From positions 186,001 through 250,000 of the forward strand of contig NZ_FMHI01000008.1 in assembly GCF_900090145.1 (NCBI RefSeq): a stretch of 64,000 nt of DNA, written 5' to 3'. A program made the translations under genes and the position numbers. This DNA comes from Streptomyces sp. WMMB 322 (lineage in GTDB: Bacteria > Actinomycetota > Actinomycetes > Streptomycetales > Streptomycetaceae). Shown here piece after piece: positions 16,945 to 26,373 of the stretch; positions within the stretch are counted from its first letter, which is position 1, and every line of letters begins with the position of its first letter. The notes under the pieces were generated by a model. The model was not told the origin of the DNA. It ran no database searches and saw nothing but the letters and a program-made list of their open reading frames with translations.

Positions 16945-16997
16945 CCGCACCCCGGCGCTCGCCGCGTCGCCGGGTCCTCTGGAAGGTATTGAGATGA
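16941..16997 (+). CDS. Basic 18-residue mini-ORF coupled between polyprenyl synthase and shc
   Basis: ATG 16941 overlaps the stop of the polyprenyl synthase (ATGA) and its TGA overlaps the shc ATG (ATGA, 16994-16997). The predicted peptide is MTAPRRSPRRRVLWKVLR: strongly basic with a hydrophobic C-terminal end. It may be a translated coupling element carrying ribosomes across the 50-bp gap, or a true small protein. shc also has its own GGAAGG at 16981-16986, so the mini-ORF is not strictly required. No family is recognised. Confidence 0.35.
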   Translation: MTAPRRSPRRRVLWKVLR

Positions 16998-19009
16998 CAG
17001 CGACGACGGACAGTGGCGCCGGGGCCATGGCCGCCACCGCGGTGCCGGCGGCTCCCGAGAGCCTCGTGGGCCGAGCGGAACACGCGACCGCCCTCGCCGT
17101 GGAGGACCTGCTCGCCAGGCAGGACGCGGCGGGCTGGTGGAAGGGCGACCTGGAGACCAACGTCACCATGGATGCCGAGGACCTGCTGCTGCGGGAGTTC
17201 CTCGGCATCCGCGACGAGAAGACGACGCGGGAGGCGGCCCGCTTCGTAAGGTCCCGGCAGCGGGAGGACGGCACCTGGGCGACCTTCCACGGCGGTCCGG
17301 GAGACCTCTCGACGACCATCGAGGCGTACGTCGCGCTGCGGCTCGCCGGGGACTCCCCGGACGCACCGCACATGGCGCGGGCCGCGGCATGGGTGCGCGA
17401 GCAGGGCGGAGTCGTCGCCAGCCGGGTCTTCACCCGGATCTGGCTGGCGCTCTTCGGCTGGTGGCGCTGGGCAGACCTGCCCGAGATGCCGCCGGAGATG
17501 ATCTGGCTGCCGAAGTGGTTCCCGCTCAACATCTACGATTTCGGCTGCTGGGCCCGGCAGACGATCGTCCCGCTCACCGTGGTGTGCGCGAAGCGCCCCG
17601 TCCGTGCGGCGCCGTTCTCGCTGGACGAGTTGCACCGCGACCCGGCCCGCCCGAACCCTCCCCGGCCGATGGCCCCCGCGTCCACCTGGGAGGGCTTCTT
17701 CCAGCGCCTGGACCGGAGCCTGCACGCCTACCGCAAGGTCGCCTCCCGCCCGCTGCGCCGGGCCGCGCTGCGCAGCGCCGCCCGGTGGATCGTCGAGCGG
17801 CAGGAGAACGACGGCTGCTGGGGCGGCATCCAGCCTCCCGCCGTGTACTCGCTGATCGCCCTGCGCCTGCTCGGCTACGACCTGGACCACCCGGTCATGC
17901 GGGCGGGCCTGGCGGCCCTCGACAACTTCACCGTCCGCTACGAACCGGGCCGGGGCGGCGGGCAGGGCGAGGAGCAGGACGGTCCGATGCGGATGGTCGA
18001 GGCCTGCCAGTCCCCGGTGTGGGACACCTGCCTGGCCGCCATCGCCCTCGCCGACGCCGGCCTGGCCCCCGACCACCCCGCGCTCGTCAAGGCGGCCGGC
18101 TGGATGCTCGGCGAGCAGGTCCTGCGGCGCGGCGACTGGTCCGTACGCAAGCCCCAACTGCCGCCGGGGGGCTGGGCTTTCGAGTTCCACAACGACAACT
18201 ACCCAGACACCGACGACACCGCCGAGGTCGTCCTCGCCCTGCGCCGCGTACGTCATCACGACCAGGAGCGTGTGGAGACCGCCGTACGCAGGGCCGTGCG
18301 CTGGAGCCTGGGCATGCAGTCCAGGAACGGAGCCTGGGGCGCCTTCGACGCCGACAACGACAGCACCTTCCCCAACCGGCTCCCCTTCTGCGACTTCGGC
18401 GAAGTCATCGACCCGCCCTCCGCCGACGTCACGGCGCACATGGTGGAGATGCTCTCCGCCGAGGGAAGGCGCGACGACCCACGGGTGCGCAGGGCCGTCT
18501 CCTGGCTGCTGTCCGAACAGGAGGTCAGCGGCGCCTGGTTCGGACGCTGGGGCGTCAACTACATCTACGGCACCGGCTGCGTGGTGCCCGCGCTCGTCGC
18601 CTCGGGGCTCGCGCCCTCCCACCCGGCCGTCCGCCGCGCCGTCTACTGGCTGGAGAGCGTCCAGAACGGCGACGGCGGGTGGGGCGAGGACCTGCGCTCC
18701 TACCGTCCCGGCCAGGAGCGCGAGTGGGCCGGACGCGGCACCTCGACCGCCTCGCAGACCGGCTGGGCCCTGCTCGCACTGCTCGCGGCGGGCGAGCGGG
18801 ACTCGATGGCGGTGGAGCAGGGGATCAACTGGCTCGTGCGGACGCAGCGGGCGGACGGCACCTGGGACGAGCCGCACTTCACCGGCACCGGATTCCCGTG
18901 GGACTTCTCCATCAACTACCACCTCTACCGGCAGGTCTTCCCGCTCACCGCCCTGGGCCGCTACCTGCACGGCCCGGGCACCGGAACCGGGCGGCAGGAC
19001 GAGAGATGA
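16994..19009 (+). CDS. shc: Squalene-hopene cyclase
   Basis: The 671-residue cyclase converts squalene to hopene and hopanol at the membrane. The protonating DxDD motif is present as DTDD at residues 405-408, and several QW repeats are visible (for example QENDGCWGG and QSRNGAWGAFDADN). Length matches bacterial cyclases. It ends with an ATGA overlap into hpnG and sits at the centre of the operon, after the squalene genes and before the side-chain genes. Confidence 0.97.
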   Translation: MTATTDSGAGAMAATAVPAAPESLVGRAEHATALAVEDLLARQDAAGWWKGDLETNVTMDAEDLLLREFLGIRDEKTTREAARFVRSRQREDGTWATFHGGPGDLSTTIEAYVALRLAGDSPDAPHMARAAAWVREQGGVVASRVFTRIWLALFGWWRWADLPEMPPEMIWLPKWFPLNIYDFGCWARQTIVPLTVVCAKRPVRAAPFSLDELHRDPARPNPPRPMAPASTWEGFFQRLDRSLHAYRKVASRPLRRAALRSAARWIVERQENDGCWGGIQPPAVYSLIALRLLGYDLDHPVMRAGLAALDNFTVRYEPGRGGGQGEEQDGPMRMVEACQSPVWDTCLAAIALADAGLAPDHPALVKAAGWMLGEQVLRRGDWSVRKPQLPPGGWAFEFHNDNYPDTDDTAEVVLALRRVRHHDQERVETAVRRAVRWSLGMQSRNGAWGAFDADNDSTFPNRLPFCDFGEVIDPPSADVTAHMVEMLSAEGRRDDPRVRRAVSWLLSEQEVSGAWFGRWGVNYIYGTGCVVPALVASGLAPSHPAVRRAVYWLESVQNGDGGWGEDLRSYRPGQEREWAGRGTSTASQTGWALLALLAAGERDSMAVEQGINWLVRTQRADGTWDEPHFTGTGFPWDFSINYHLYRQVFPLTALGRYLHGPGTGTGRQDER

Positions 19010-19698
19010 CGGTCTCCGGTGACCGCGGCCCTCTCCTGATCGCCTGCGCGATGGGCATCGAGCGGCTCGCGCTGCGTCGCTTCGGCGTCATCCAGCAAGG
19101 GGCGGCCGGGCCGGTCACCGTACTGCGCACCGGGATGGGTCCGCTGGCCGCCGGGCGCGCGGTCGCAAGGGCGCTGCGGGACGAGCCGGAGGCCGGTGGC
19201 ACTGCCGTCGTGGCGACGGGATTCTGCGCCGGGCTCCTGCCCGGCATGCATCCCGGCGACCTCGTCGTGGCCGACGAGACACGGGACGCGTGGGGCCGCA
19301 CGGAGTGCACCCGCACGGAGCTGCTGGCCGAGGCGCTGCGTCCGTACGGAACGGTGCACGTGGGGCCGCTCGCCGGCTCCGCGCACATCGTGCGCGGGCC
19401 CTCACGCTCCGCCCTGCGCACCGCCACCTCCGCCGTCGCCGCCGACATGGAGTCGGCCGCCACGCTCCGCACCGCCACGACGCCCGCCGGACGGCGCGGC
19501 GCGTCCGGCGGGCCGGACCCCTCGGCGCCGGAGCGGAGACGTCCCGTTGCGGCCGTACGGGTGGTGGTGGACGCGCCCGGACATGAACTGATCCGTCTCG
19601 GGACACTGCGAGGTGGAATATCGGCATTCCGCATGCTCAGCGGAGTTGTGCCCGCATTCCTCGAATGGCACCGATCCTTGCTGCTCCCCTGGAGGTGA
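19006..19698 (+). CDS. hpnG: Adenosylhopane nucleosidase HpnG (phosphorylase superfamily)
   Basis: The 230-residue protein belongs to the purine nucleosidase/phosphorylase fold: it has LLIACAMGIERLA at the start, VATGFCAGLLPG and the substrate-binding segment AADMESAA. HpnG removes adenine from adenosylhopane, giving a ribosylhopane intermediate. Between MESAA and PVAAVRVVVD lies a Gly/Pro/Arg-rich insertion of about 25 residues. The start overlaps shc by ATGA and the 3' end contains the strong GGAGGTGA ribosome binding site of hpnH. Confidence 0.82.
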   Translation: MTVSGDRGPLLIACAMGIERLALRRFGVIQQGAAGPVTVLRTGMGPLAAGRAVARALRDEPEAGGTAVVATGFCAGLLPGMHPGDLVVADETRDAWGRTECTRTELLAEALRPYGTVHVGPLAGSAHIVRGPSRSALRTATSAVAADMESAATLRTATTPAGRRGASGGPDPSAPERRRPVAAVRVVVDAPGHELIRLGTLRGGISAFRMLSGVVPAFLEWHRSLLLPWR

Positions 19699-19705
19699 GC
19701 GAGTC

Positions 19706-20719
19706 ATGGCCATGCCTCTGCGTCAGACCGTCCGAATCGGCAGCTACCTCTTCCGGCAGAAGCTGCGAGGCCGCGAGAAGTTCCCGTTGATCGTGGAGCT
19801 GGAGCCGCTGTTCGCGTGCAACCTGAAGTGCGAGGGATGCGGGAAGATCCAGCACCCCGCGGGACTCCTCAAGCAGCGGATGCCGGTGGCGCAGGCGGTG
19901 GGCGCGGTGACGGAGTCCGGTGCGCCGATGGTCTCGATCGCCGGCGGCGAGCCGCTGATGCACCCCCAGATCGGTGAGATCGTCAGGCAGCTGGTGGCGA
20001 AGAAGAAGTACGTCTTCCTGTGCACCAACGCCATGCTGCTGCGGAAGAAGCTGGATGAGTTCACCCCCTCCCGCTACTTCGCCTTCGCGGTGCACATCGA
20101 CGGGCTGCGCGAGCGGCACGACGAATCCGTCGCGAAGGAAGGCGTCTTCGACGAGGCGGTCGAGGCGATGAAGGAGGCCAAGCGGCGCGGGTTCCGCGTC
20201 ACGACCAACTCCACGTTCTTCAACACCGACACGCCTCAGACCGTCATCGAGGTGCTCGACTACCTCAACGACGACCTGAAGGTGGACGAGATGATGATCT
20301 CGCCCGCCTATGCATACGAAAAGGCCCCGGACCAGGAGCACTTCCTGGGTGTCGAGCAGACCCGCGAGCTGTTCCGCAAGGCCTTCGAAGGGGGCAACAG
20401 GCGCCGCTGGCGGCTCAATCACAGTCCCCTCTTCCTCGACTTCCTCGAAGGCAAGGCGGACTTCCCCTGCACGGCCTGGGCGATCCCCAACTACTCCCTC
20501 CTGGGCTGGCAGCGGCCCTGCTACCTGATGAGCGACGGCTACGTGACCACGTACAGAGAACTCATCGAGGAGACCGACTGGGACGCCTACGGCCGCGGCC
20601 GTGACGACCGCTGCGCCAACTGCATGGCGCACTGCGGCTACGAACCCACCGCCGTGCTGGCCACGATGGGTTCCCTCAAGGAGTCGCTCCGTGCGGCCCG
20701 GGAGACCGCACGGGCCTGA
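19706..20719 (+). CDS. hpnH: Adenosyl-hopene transferase HpnH (radical SAM)
   Basis: The 337-residue radical SAM enzyme has the 4Fe-4S motif CNLKCEGC (Cys38, Cys42, Cys45), the glycine-rich SIAGGEPL segment and C-terminal Cys residues in RCANCMAHCGYEP. It couples the 5'-deoxyadenosyl group to hopene, the first step of extended hopanoid synthesis. A near-perfect GGAGGTGA site (19691-19698) lies 7 nt before ATG 19706. It lies between hpnG and hpnO, as expected for side-chain genes. Confidence 0.93.
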   Translation: MAMPLRQTVRIGSYLFRQKLRGREKFPLIVELEPLFACNLKCEGCGKIQHPAGLLKQRMPVAQAVGAVTESGAPMVSIAGGEPLMHPQIGEIVRQLVAKKKYVFLCTNAMLLRKKLDEFTPSRYFAFAVHIDGLRERHDESVAKEGVFDEAVEAMKEAKRRGFRVTTNSTFFNTDTPQTVIEVLDYLNDDLKVDEMMISPAYAYEKAPDQEHFLGVEQTRELFRKAFEGGNRRRWRLNHSPLFLDFLEGKADFPCTAWAIPNYSLLGWQRPCYLMSDGYVTTYRELIEETDWDAYGRGRDDRCANCMAHCGYEPTAVLATMGSLKESLRAARETARA

Positions 20720-20800
20720 GCCCGTACCTCCGCGGCGCGGTGGCACGCCATGCCGCCCGTATCACCACAAGGCAACCGACACCGTGAAGGGGGCCGGGAG

Positions 20801-22183
20801 ATGAGCGACTTCGACCTCACCGAGTTGCTGGCGCAGCGCGGAGCCGAGCGCTACGAGCTGCACGCGCGGCACCTGAACCACCAGCAGCCGCGGATGCTGC
20901 GGACCATCGGCTTCGACAAGGTCTACGAACGGGCCGAGGGGGCACGGCTCTTCGACGCCGAGGGCCGTGACTACCTCGACATGCTCGCGGGGTTCGGTGT
21001 GATGGGGATCGGACGTCATCACCCCGTCGTGCGGCAGGCACTGCACGACGTTCTGGAGGCGCAGCTCGCGGACCTGACCCGCTTCGACTGCCCCCCGCTG
21101 CCGGGGCTCCTCGCGGAGCGGCTGCTCGCCCACGCGCCCGGGATGGAGCGGGTGTTCTTCGGCAACAGCGGCACGGAGGCCGTCGAGACGGCGCTGAAGT
21201 TCGCCCGGTACGCCACCGGCCGCCCGCGCATCCTCTACTGCGACCACGCCTTCCACGGGCTCACCACGGGTTCGCTGTCCGTCAACGGGGAGGCGGTCTT
21301 CCGGCGCGGGTTCGACCCGCTCCTGCCGGACACGGCCGTGCCGCTGGGTGATCTGGAGGCTCTGGAGCGGGAGTTGAAGAAGGGCGGGGTCGCGGCGCTC
21401 ATCGTCGAGCCGATCCAGGGCAAGGGCGTGCACGCCGCGCCGCCGGGATATCTGGCCGCCGCCCGTGAACTGCTGCACCGCCACGGTGCGCTGCTGATCG
21501 TGGACGAGGTGCAGACGGGGCTGGGGCGCACCGGGGACTTCTTCGCCCACCAGCACGAGCCGGACGTGCGGCCGGACCTCGTGTGTGTCGCCAAGGCGCT
21601 CTCCGGGGGCTACGTACCCGTCGGCGCGACGCTCGGGAAGGACTGGATCTTCAAGAAAGTCTACTCCTCGATGGACCGGGTGCAGATCCACTCGGCCAGC
21701 TTCGGCTCCAACGCACAGGCGATGGCCGCCGGACTGGCGACCCTGGCCGTCCTGGAGAACGAGGACCTCACCGCCAGGGCGCGCCGCACGGGTGACCTGC
21801 TGCGCGGCCGGCTCGCGGCGCTCGTCGGGGAGTACGAGATGCTGCACGAGGTGCGCGGGCGCGGCCTGATGATCGGCATCGAGTTCGGCAGGCCCAAGTC
21901 CCTGAAACTGCGGGGGCGTTGGACGATGCTCCAGGCGGCACGCAAGGGACTGTTCGCGCAGATGGTGGTGGTGCCGCTGCTCCAGCGGCACCGCATCCTC
22001 ACTCAGGTCTCCGGGGACGAACTCGAAGTCATCAAGCTCACACCGCCGTTGGTGATCGGCGAGCCGGAGGTGGACCGGTTCGTCCATGCCTTCAAGGAGA
22101 TCATGGACGAGGCCCACGACGGTGGCGGCCTGATGTGGGAGTTCGGGCGGAACCTGATCAGACAGGCGGCGGCGAACCGCTGA
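20801..22183 (+). CDS. hpnO: Aminotransferase HpnO (aminobacteriohopanetriol-type side chain)
   Basis: The 460-residue class III PLP aminotransferase has FFGNSGTEAVETALK for phosphate and substrate binding, LLIVDEVQTGLGRTG with the cofactor Asp, and the PLP lysine in VCVAKALSGG. It probably aminates the ribose-derived hopanoid side chain to give an aminohopanoid. ATG 20801 is preceded by GGGAG. In the Streptomyces clusters I remember, ispG and dxs copies lie between hpnH and hpnO; here only an 81-bp gap separates them. It is the last gene of the operon. Confidence 0.88.
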   Translation: MSDFDLTELLAQRGAERYELHARHLNHQQPRMLRTIGFDKVYERAEGARLFDAEGRDYLDMLAGFGVMGIGRHHPVVRQALHDVLEAQLADLTRFDCPPLPGLLAERLLAHAPGMERVFFGNSGTEAVETALKFARYATGRPRILYCDHAFHGLTTGSLSVNGEAVFRRGFDPLLPDTAVPLGDLEALERELKKGGVAALIVEPIQGKGVHAAPPGYLAAARELLHRHGALLIVDEVQTGLGRTGDFFAHQHEPDVRPDLVCVAKALSGGYVPVGATLGKDWIFKKVYSSMDRVQIHSASFGSNAQAMAAGLATLAVLENEDLTARARRTGDLLRGRLAALVGEYEMLHEVRGRGLMIGIEFGRPKSLKLRGRWTMLQAARKGLFAQMVVVPLLQRHRILTQVSGDELEVIKLTPPLVIGEPEVDRFVHAFKEIMDEAHDGGGLMWEFGRNLIRQAAANR

Positions 22184-22203
22184 CGAGACAGGCTCCGCCC
22201 CCG

Positions 22204-22995
22204 TCAGCCCTCCTCGAGCAGCCTCTCCCGGAGACGCTCGCGCGTGGACCGCTCCAGGCCGAGCCCCTCGGTGAGGTACGGCTCGACGCCGCCCCACATC
22301 TCGTCGATGGTGTTGAGGGCGGCGTGCAGATAGGCGACCCGCGCGTCGAAGAGCGGTGAGAGCAGTTCCGCCACCTCGGGGGAGACGGAGCCCTGGGAAC
22401 CGCGGTGCATCTTGTAGCGGCGGTGCGGGGAGTTGGACTGCAGATAGTCCTCCTCGATCGCCTCCTGTTCCACGCCGAGCGCCAGCAGCGTCACCGCGAC
22501 GGAGAGCCCGGCGCGGTCCTTGCCCGCCGCGCAGTGCATCAGCGCGGGGACGCTGTCCTCCGCGAGGGAGTGCAGGATCCGGCTGTGCTCCACCGTGCGG
22601 TTCTTGATCATGGAACGGTACGAGGCGATCATGCGGGCCGCGCCCTGGCCGTCCGCCAGGACCGTCCGCAGCTGTTCCAGCTCGCCGTCGCGCACCATCT
22701 TCCAGAACTCGGCGCCGTCAGCCGGGTCGGACAGCGGGATGTTCAGGTTGCGCACGCCCGGCAGCTCCACGTCCGGGCCCTCGAGGGCCTGGTCGGCGGA
22801 GTTGCGGAAGTCGAAGACGGTGTGCAGCCCGAGGCCGCCCAGGAACGCGGCGTCTTCCGGCGTCGCGTGGGCGAGGTGGCCGCTGCGGAAGAGCATTCCG
22901 TGCCGCACCCGGCGCCCGTCGGCCGTCGGGATTCCGCCGAGGTCGCGGAAATTGCGTACCCCGGTCAACGTGGGTTCGGTGGACTGCTGGCTCAC
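22204..22995 (-). CDS. Tyrosine/dual-specificity phosphatase family protein (CX5R type)
   Basis: The 263-residue protein has the phosphatase P-loop HCAAGKDRAG (Cys-x5-Arg), the N-terminal family segment NFRDLGGIPT and VFDFRN. It belongs to the Y_phosphatase3 group, which removes phosphate from protein tyrosines or phosphoinositides. GTG 22995 follows GAGGAG closely on the minus strand; starts further upstream would add unconserved Pro/Ser-rich sequence. It is convergent with hpnO with a 20-bp gap. Its target is unknown. Confidence 0.87.
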   Translation of the reverse strand: MSQQSTEPTLTGVRNFRDLGGIPTADGRRVRHGMLFRSGHLAHATPEDAAFLGGLGLHTVFDFRNSADQALEGPDVELPGVRNLNIPLSDPADGAEFWKMVRDGELEQLRTVLADGQGAARMIASYRSMIKNRTVEHSRILHSLAEDSVPALMHCAAGKDRAGLSVAVTLLALGVEQEAIEEDYLQSNSPHRRYKMHRGSQGSVSPEVAELLSPLFDARVAYLHAALNTIDEMWGGVEPYLTEGLGLERSTRERLRERLLEEG

Positions 22996-23733
22996 GGATG
23001 CTCCTCGTCTGCGCGACAGCCGGTGCCCGATCCGACGATACGACATGGGGGAGTGCGGGACCGGAGATGCGGGGACGGGAGATGACGCACGGTGCCCGGC
23101 CGGACGCGAGGGGTGCCAGGGGAGTGCGTCCGTGCTCTGAAACGCCTCTCCGGGGGTCGATTTCCGGCCCATTATGCGAGCTTGTGAATTGAGTGGCGAG
23201 TGCGTGTGCATGCGGTGAATATGCCTGCGTCAGTAAGCGGTCAAGGGTCCCCGATATATGCGTATGGGCACTTGGCCCCGGTTCGCTTTCCGAAACCGGG
23301 CGGCCGGATTTATTCCGATCCGGAAACGGTTCGTCACGATGGTGCCGGTGCCGCCCGGTACGGTCGGCCGGTGGGTCCAACAAGGCCCTGAAGCGGGCGA
23401 TTTCGCAGATCAGCGCGTTTGTGGAAACGAACTCGACTTGTTCGGCGCAGAGTTGAACAGCTCCCTTGGCGGGCATGCCCGCTTCCGAGTAGGCGTGGCG
23501 AAGAGTAACTGTGGGGCCCTTCATGGGCGTTACGATCACCTGGCGTGCCCCGCACAAACGGCTGCGAGGTTCACTCTTAAGGAGCTGGCGAAGGGTGGCG
23601 AATATGTCATCTGCGTCCGCGATGAGTGGTTGTGCGCACTAGCGTGTCCGTGGCTCTGCCCGAGTCCATGCGCCACCGTGCTCGTGCTTCGTAGAGGCCC
23701 ACCAGCAGACATCAAGTCAAACCGAGGAATCCG
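22996..23733. other. 738-bp gene-free divergent region with lower GC
   Basis: No credible gene is seen between the phosphatase and the conservon. The stretch from about 23150 to 23720 is visibly less GC-rich than its surroundings and holds near-palindromes: CCCGGTTCG/CGAAACCGGG around 23278-23302 and CCGGA/TCCGG around 23309-23328. These may carry promoters and operators for the conservon. GAGGAA lies just before the conservon start. Confidence 0.45.
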
Positions 23734-25731
23734 ATGCCTGAACCCCCGAGCCATGCGGTGCAGTCAGGAAGGGGAGCACCCGGTCCCGCGCACGCCTCCG
23801 GGCCCCGCGCCGGGAACGCCCCGCTGCCCGTCGCTACGCCGGGATCCGACGGAGCGACCCTGCACGTCGGACCGGGAGCCCCGGGTGCGGCCGCGGCGAG
23901 CGGCTCCCGGCGGCGGCACGGACGCTCCCCGGCACCGCTGACTCAGGGCGACACCGCGCTCCGGCACAGCATGGTGCGCCTGGCAGTCCTTCCCGCGGTG
24001 ATCGTCGCCGTGGCGGGCGCCGCGGTGGTGGCGTACGTCATGAGCGTCGAGGGGAGCACGGGTGCCTCGGGCTCGCCCGCGCAGGGTGCCGACGGCGCCG
24101 TGCTCTGGAGCATCCTCGGCGCTGCGCTCCTTCTCGTCTGCGGCGTCGTCTTCGGTGCCGCGCACTTCGCCACCGCACAGTCCCGCGACGCACTGGAGCG
24201 CCACACCGTGCTCCGCCGTTCCGTGGCACGCGGACGTTCCGAGATCCGCGCCCTGCTCAGCGCTCTGGAGCGGGGGGAGCGCCCCTCTGCGGGTCTCAGG
24301 CCGTTGCCGCCCCAACCCGCCCCAAACGCCGAGGCGTTCGAGCTGCTCACGTACGAGCTCGCCCACGCCCAGCACGCCGCCGAGAGGGCCGTCACCGACG
24401 CAGTGGCACTGGTGCGCAGCAACTCCAGCGGCAGCGAGGAGAAGGTCGAGGTCTTCGTCAACCTCGCCCGCCGTCTGCAGTCCCTGGTGCACCGCGAGAT
24501 CGAGCTCCTCGACGAACTGGAGAACGAGGTCGAGGACCCCGACCTGCTCAAGGGGCTCTTCCACGTCGACCACCTCGCCACCCGCATCCGGCGCCACGCG
24601 GAGAACCTCGCCGTGCTCGGCGGCGCCGTGTCCCGCCGCCAGTGGAGCCGTCCGGTCACCATGACCGAGGTGCTGCGCTCCTCCATCGCCGAGGTCGAGC
24701 ACTATCCCCGCGTCAAGCTCGTGCCGCCGATCGAGGGCACCCTGCGCGGCCACGCCGTCGCCGACGTGATCCACCTGCTCGCCGAACTCGTCGAGAACGC
24801 CACGGTGTTCTCCGCACCGCAGACCCAGGTGCTGCTGCGCGCGCAGCATGTGACGGCGGGTCTGGCCATCGAGGTCGAGGACCGCGGCCTGGGGATGCCC
24901 GTCGCCGAACAGGACCGCATGAACGCGGTGCTTTCCGACCCCGACCGCATCGATGTCGGGGAGCTGCTCCAGGACGGTCGCATCGGGCTGTTCGTGGTGT
25001 CGGCGCTTGCGCAGCGGCACGGCATCGTCGTGCAGCTGCAGAGCAACATCTACGGCGGCATTCAGGCTGTCCTGGTGCTCCCGCGTGAGGTGCTCGGCGA
25101 CGAGCCCGCCGCCGGCGAACAGTCCGGAGCCGCGCACGGCGCGCGTGCCCACGGCACCGCGGAGGCGAACGGTGCCACGAGTGACACGGCGCCCCTGCCG
25201 CCCGCGAGGACGGAGAGCACCGAACACCCGCACGAGCGCCCGCCCTCCCCGCCGGGCACGCCCGGTGCCGCTCCCCCCGGAGCCCGCCGCCCGGCGGAGC
25301 CCGGAAGGCTCCCGTACGAGCCCGGCCCCCAGTCGCCCGCCCACTCCTACTCCGGGCGGCAGCCGCTGCCCCAGCCCGAGCGGTCCCCGTCCGCCTCCCC
25401 GTCCCCGTCGGCTTCTTCGTCCTCCGCCGCGGGGCAGGGTGCGCAGCCCCGCTTCCAGGCCCGGCCGCAACGCTCCGGGCCCGCCGGCGGTGCGGCAGCG
25501 AACAGTGATCGCCCCGAACTGCCCAGGCGCCGCCGCCAGGAACACCTCGTACCCGAACTGCGCGAGGCGCCCGCCGACCGCGGCGGGCGGGCGGAGGCCG
25601 AGTGGGACGCTGCGGCGCAAGGACACAATCCGGGCCTGATGGCAGCGTTCCAGCGCGGAACCAGCCTCGCGGAGGAGGCCGGTCGCGGCACCGACAGCAC
25701 CGGACGCGGTGCACCTCACCCCGCCGGCTAG
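23734..25731 (+). CDS. Conservon sensor: membrane histidine-kinase-like ATPase (CvnA type)
   Basis: The 665-residue protein has a disordered N-terminus, two membrane helices (about residues 81-104 and 123-145), a helical dimerisation segment with FHVDHLATRIRRHAENLAVLGG, and a HATPase domain with N-box LVENATVFSAP, G1 VEDRGLGMP and G2 GRIGLFVVSALA. The last 170 residues are Pro/Ser/Ala-rich. CvnA proteins sense an unknown signal and work with CvnB-D as a GPCR-like membrane complex. The three following genes complete the set in the usual order. ATG 23734 has GAGGAA upstream. Confidence 0.88.
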   Translation: MPEPPSHAVQSGRGAPGPAHASGPRAGNAPLPVATPGSDGATLHVGPGAPGAAAASGSRRRHGRSPAPLTQGDTALRHSMVRLAVLPAVIVAVAGAAVVAYVMSVEGSTGASGSPAQGADGAVLWSILGAALLLVCGVVFGAAHFATAQSRDALERHTVLRRSVARGRSEIRALLSALERGERPSAGLRPLPPQPAPNAEAFELLTYELAHAQHAAERAVTDAVALVRSNSSGSEEKVEVFVNLARRLQSLVHREIELLDELENEVEDPDLLKGLFHVDHLATRIRRHAENLAVLGGAVSRRQWSRPVTMTEVLRSSIAEVEHYPRVKLVPPIEGTLRGHAVADVIHLLAELVENATVFSAPQTQVLLRAQHVTAGLAIEVEDRGLGMPVAEQDRMNAVLSDPDRIDVGELLQDGRIGLFVVSALAQRHGIVVQLQSNIYGGIQAVLVLPREVLGDEPAAGEQSGAAHGARAHGTAEANGATSDTAPLPPARTESTEHPHERPPSPPGTPGAAPPGARRPAEPGRLPYEPGPQSPAHSYSGRQPLPQPERSPSASPSPSASSSSAAGQGAQPRFQARPQRSGPAGGAAANSDRPELPRRRRQEHLVPELREAPADRGGRAEAEWDAAAQGHNPGLMAAFQRGTSLAEEAGRGTDSTGRGAPHPAG

Positions 25732-25947
25732 GGCTGTGCCGGTGCCTTGCCCGCGATCCCCCGGCCTTCGGCATGGACTCTCCCAGCCGTTCACCGGCCA
25801 GGCGGATCAGATGTCCCCGAGCCCGCGGTCGTACGTACGCAGCACGCGCCGCGGGTCTGATCCCAAGATTCCGACGGACCGGGCCCGCTCGTCGGCCCGG
25901 CTCCCGCCCGCTCTGCGGTGCACGCCCTGAAGGAGAAGAACGCGATC

Positions 25948-26364
25948 ATGGTGAGCGAAGCCCCCATCGGCCACACGACAGACCTCTCCTGGCTGCTGAC
26001 CGGACTTGTCCAGCGCGTGCCCCACACGCGCAGCGCGCTGCTGCTGTCCTCCGACGGCCTGGTGAAGGCAGCGCACGGGCTGGAGACCGACACCGCCGAC
26101 CATCTGGCGGCGCTCGCCTCCGGGCTGTACTCGCTGGCGCGCAGTGCCGGGGTGCGGTTCGGCGAGGGCGGTGACGTGCGCCAAGTGGTGGTGGAGCTCG
26201 ACACGTCGCTGCTCTTCGTCTCGACCGCCGGGCAGGGCGCCTGCATCGCCGTGCTCGCCGGGAGCGAGGCCGACGCCGCCGTGCTCGGATACGAGATGGC
26301 GATGCTCGTGAAGAGCGTCCGCCCGTATCTGGGCACACCCGCACGGCAGCCGGCCGGCCACTGA
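25948..26364 (+). CDS. Roadblock/LC7 domain protein (CvnB type)
   Basis: The 138-residue protein fits the roadblock/LC7 fold: DLSWLLTGLVQRVPHTRSALLLSSDGLVKAA then ADHLAALASGLYSLA. In conservons this subunit binds the small GTPase CvnD and probably modulates its nucleotide cycle. ATG 25948 is preferred, with AAGGAG 12 nt upstream; GTG 25951 is an equal alternative. It is separated from the sensor gene by about 216 bp and from the DUF742 gene by 9 bp. Confidence 0.88.
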   Translation: MVSEAPIGHTTDLSWLLTGLVQRVPHTRSALLLSSDGLVKAAHGLETDTADHLAALASGLYSLARSAGVRFGEGGDVRQVVVELDTSLLFVSTAGQGACIAVLAGSEADAAVLGYEMAMLVKSVRPYLGTPARQPAGH

Positions 26365-26373
26365 GGCGGCTGC

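Noticed and set aside
17137..19005. Long open frame in a second reading frame across squalene-hopene cyclase
   Set aside because: It is the out-of-frame extension upstream of hpnG; only the part from ATG 19006 has family motifs, and the cyclase frame is clearly coding.
22204..23211. Longer phosphatase starting about 72 codons upstream
   Set aside because: The extension is Pro/Ser-rich and unconserved, while GTG 22995 has a good GAGGAG site.
23193..23456. Possible small gene in the low-GC region before the conservon
   Set aside because: No ribosome binding site, several competing frames, and no family resemblance; treated as regulatory DNA.
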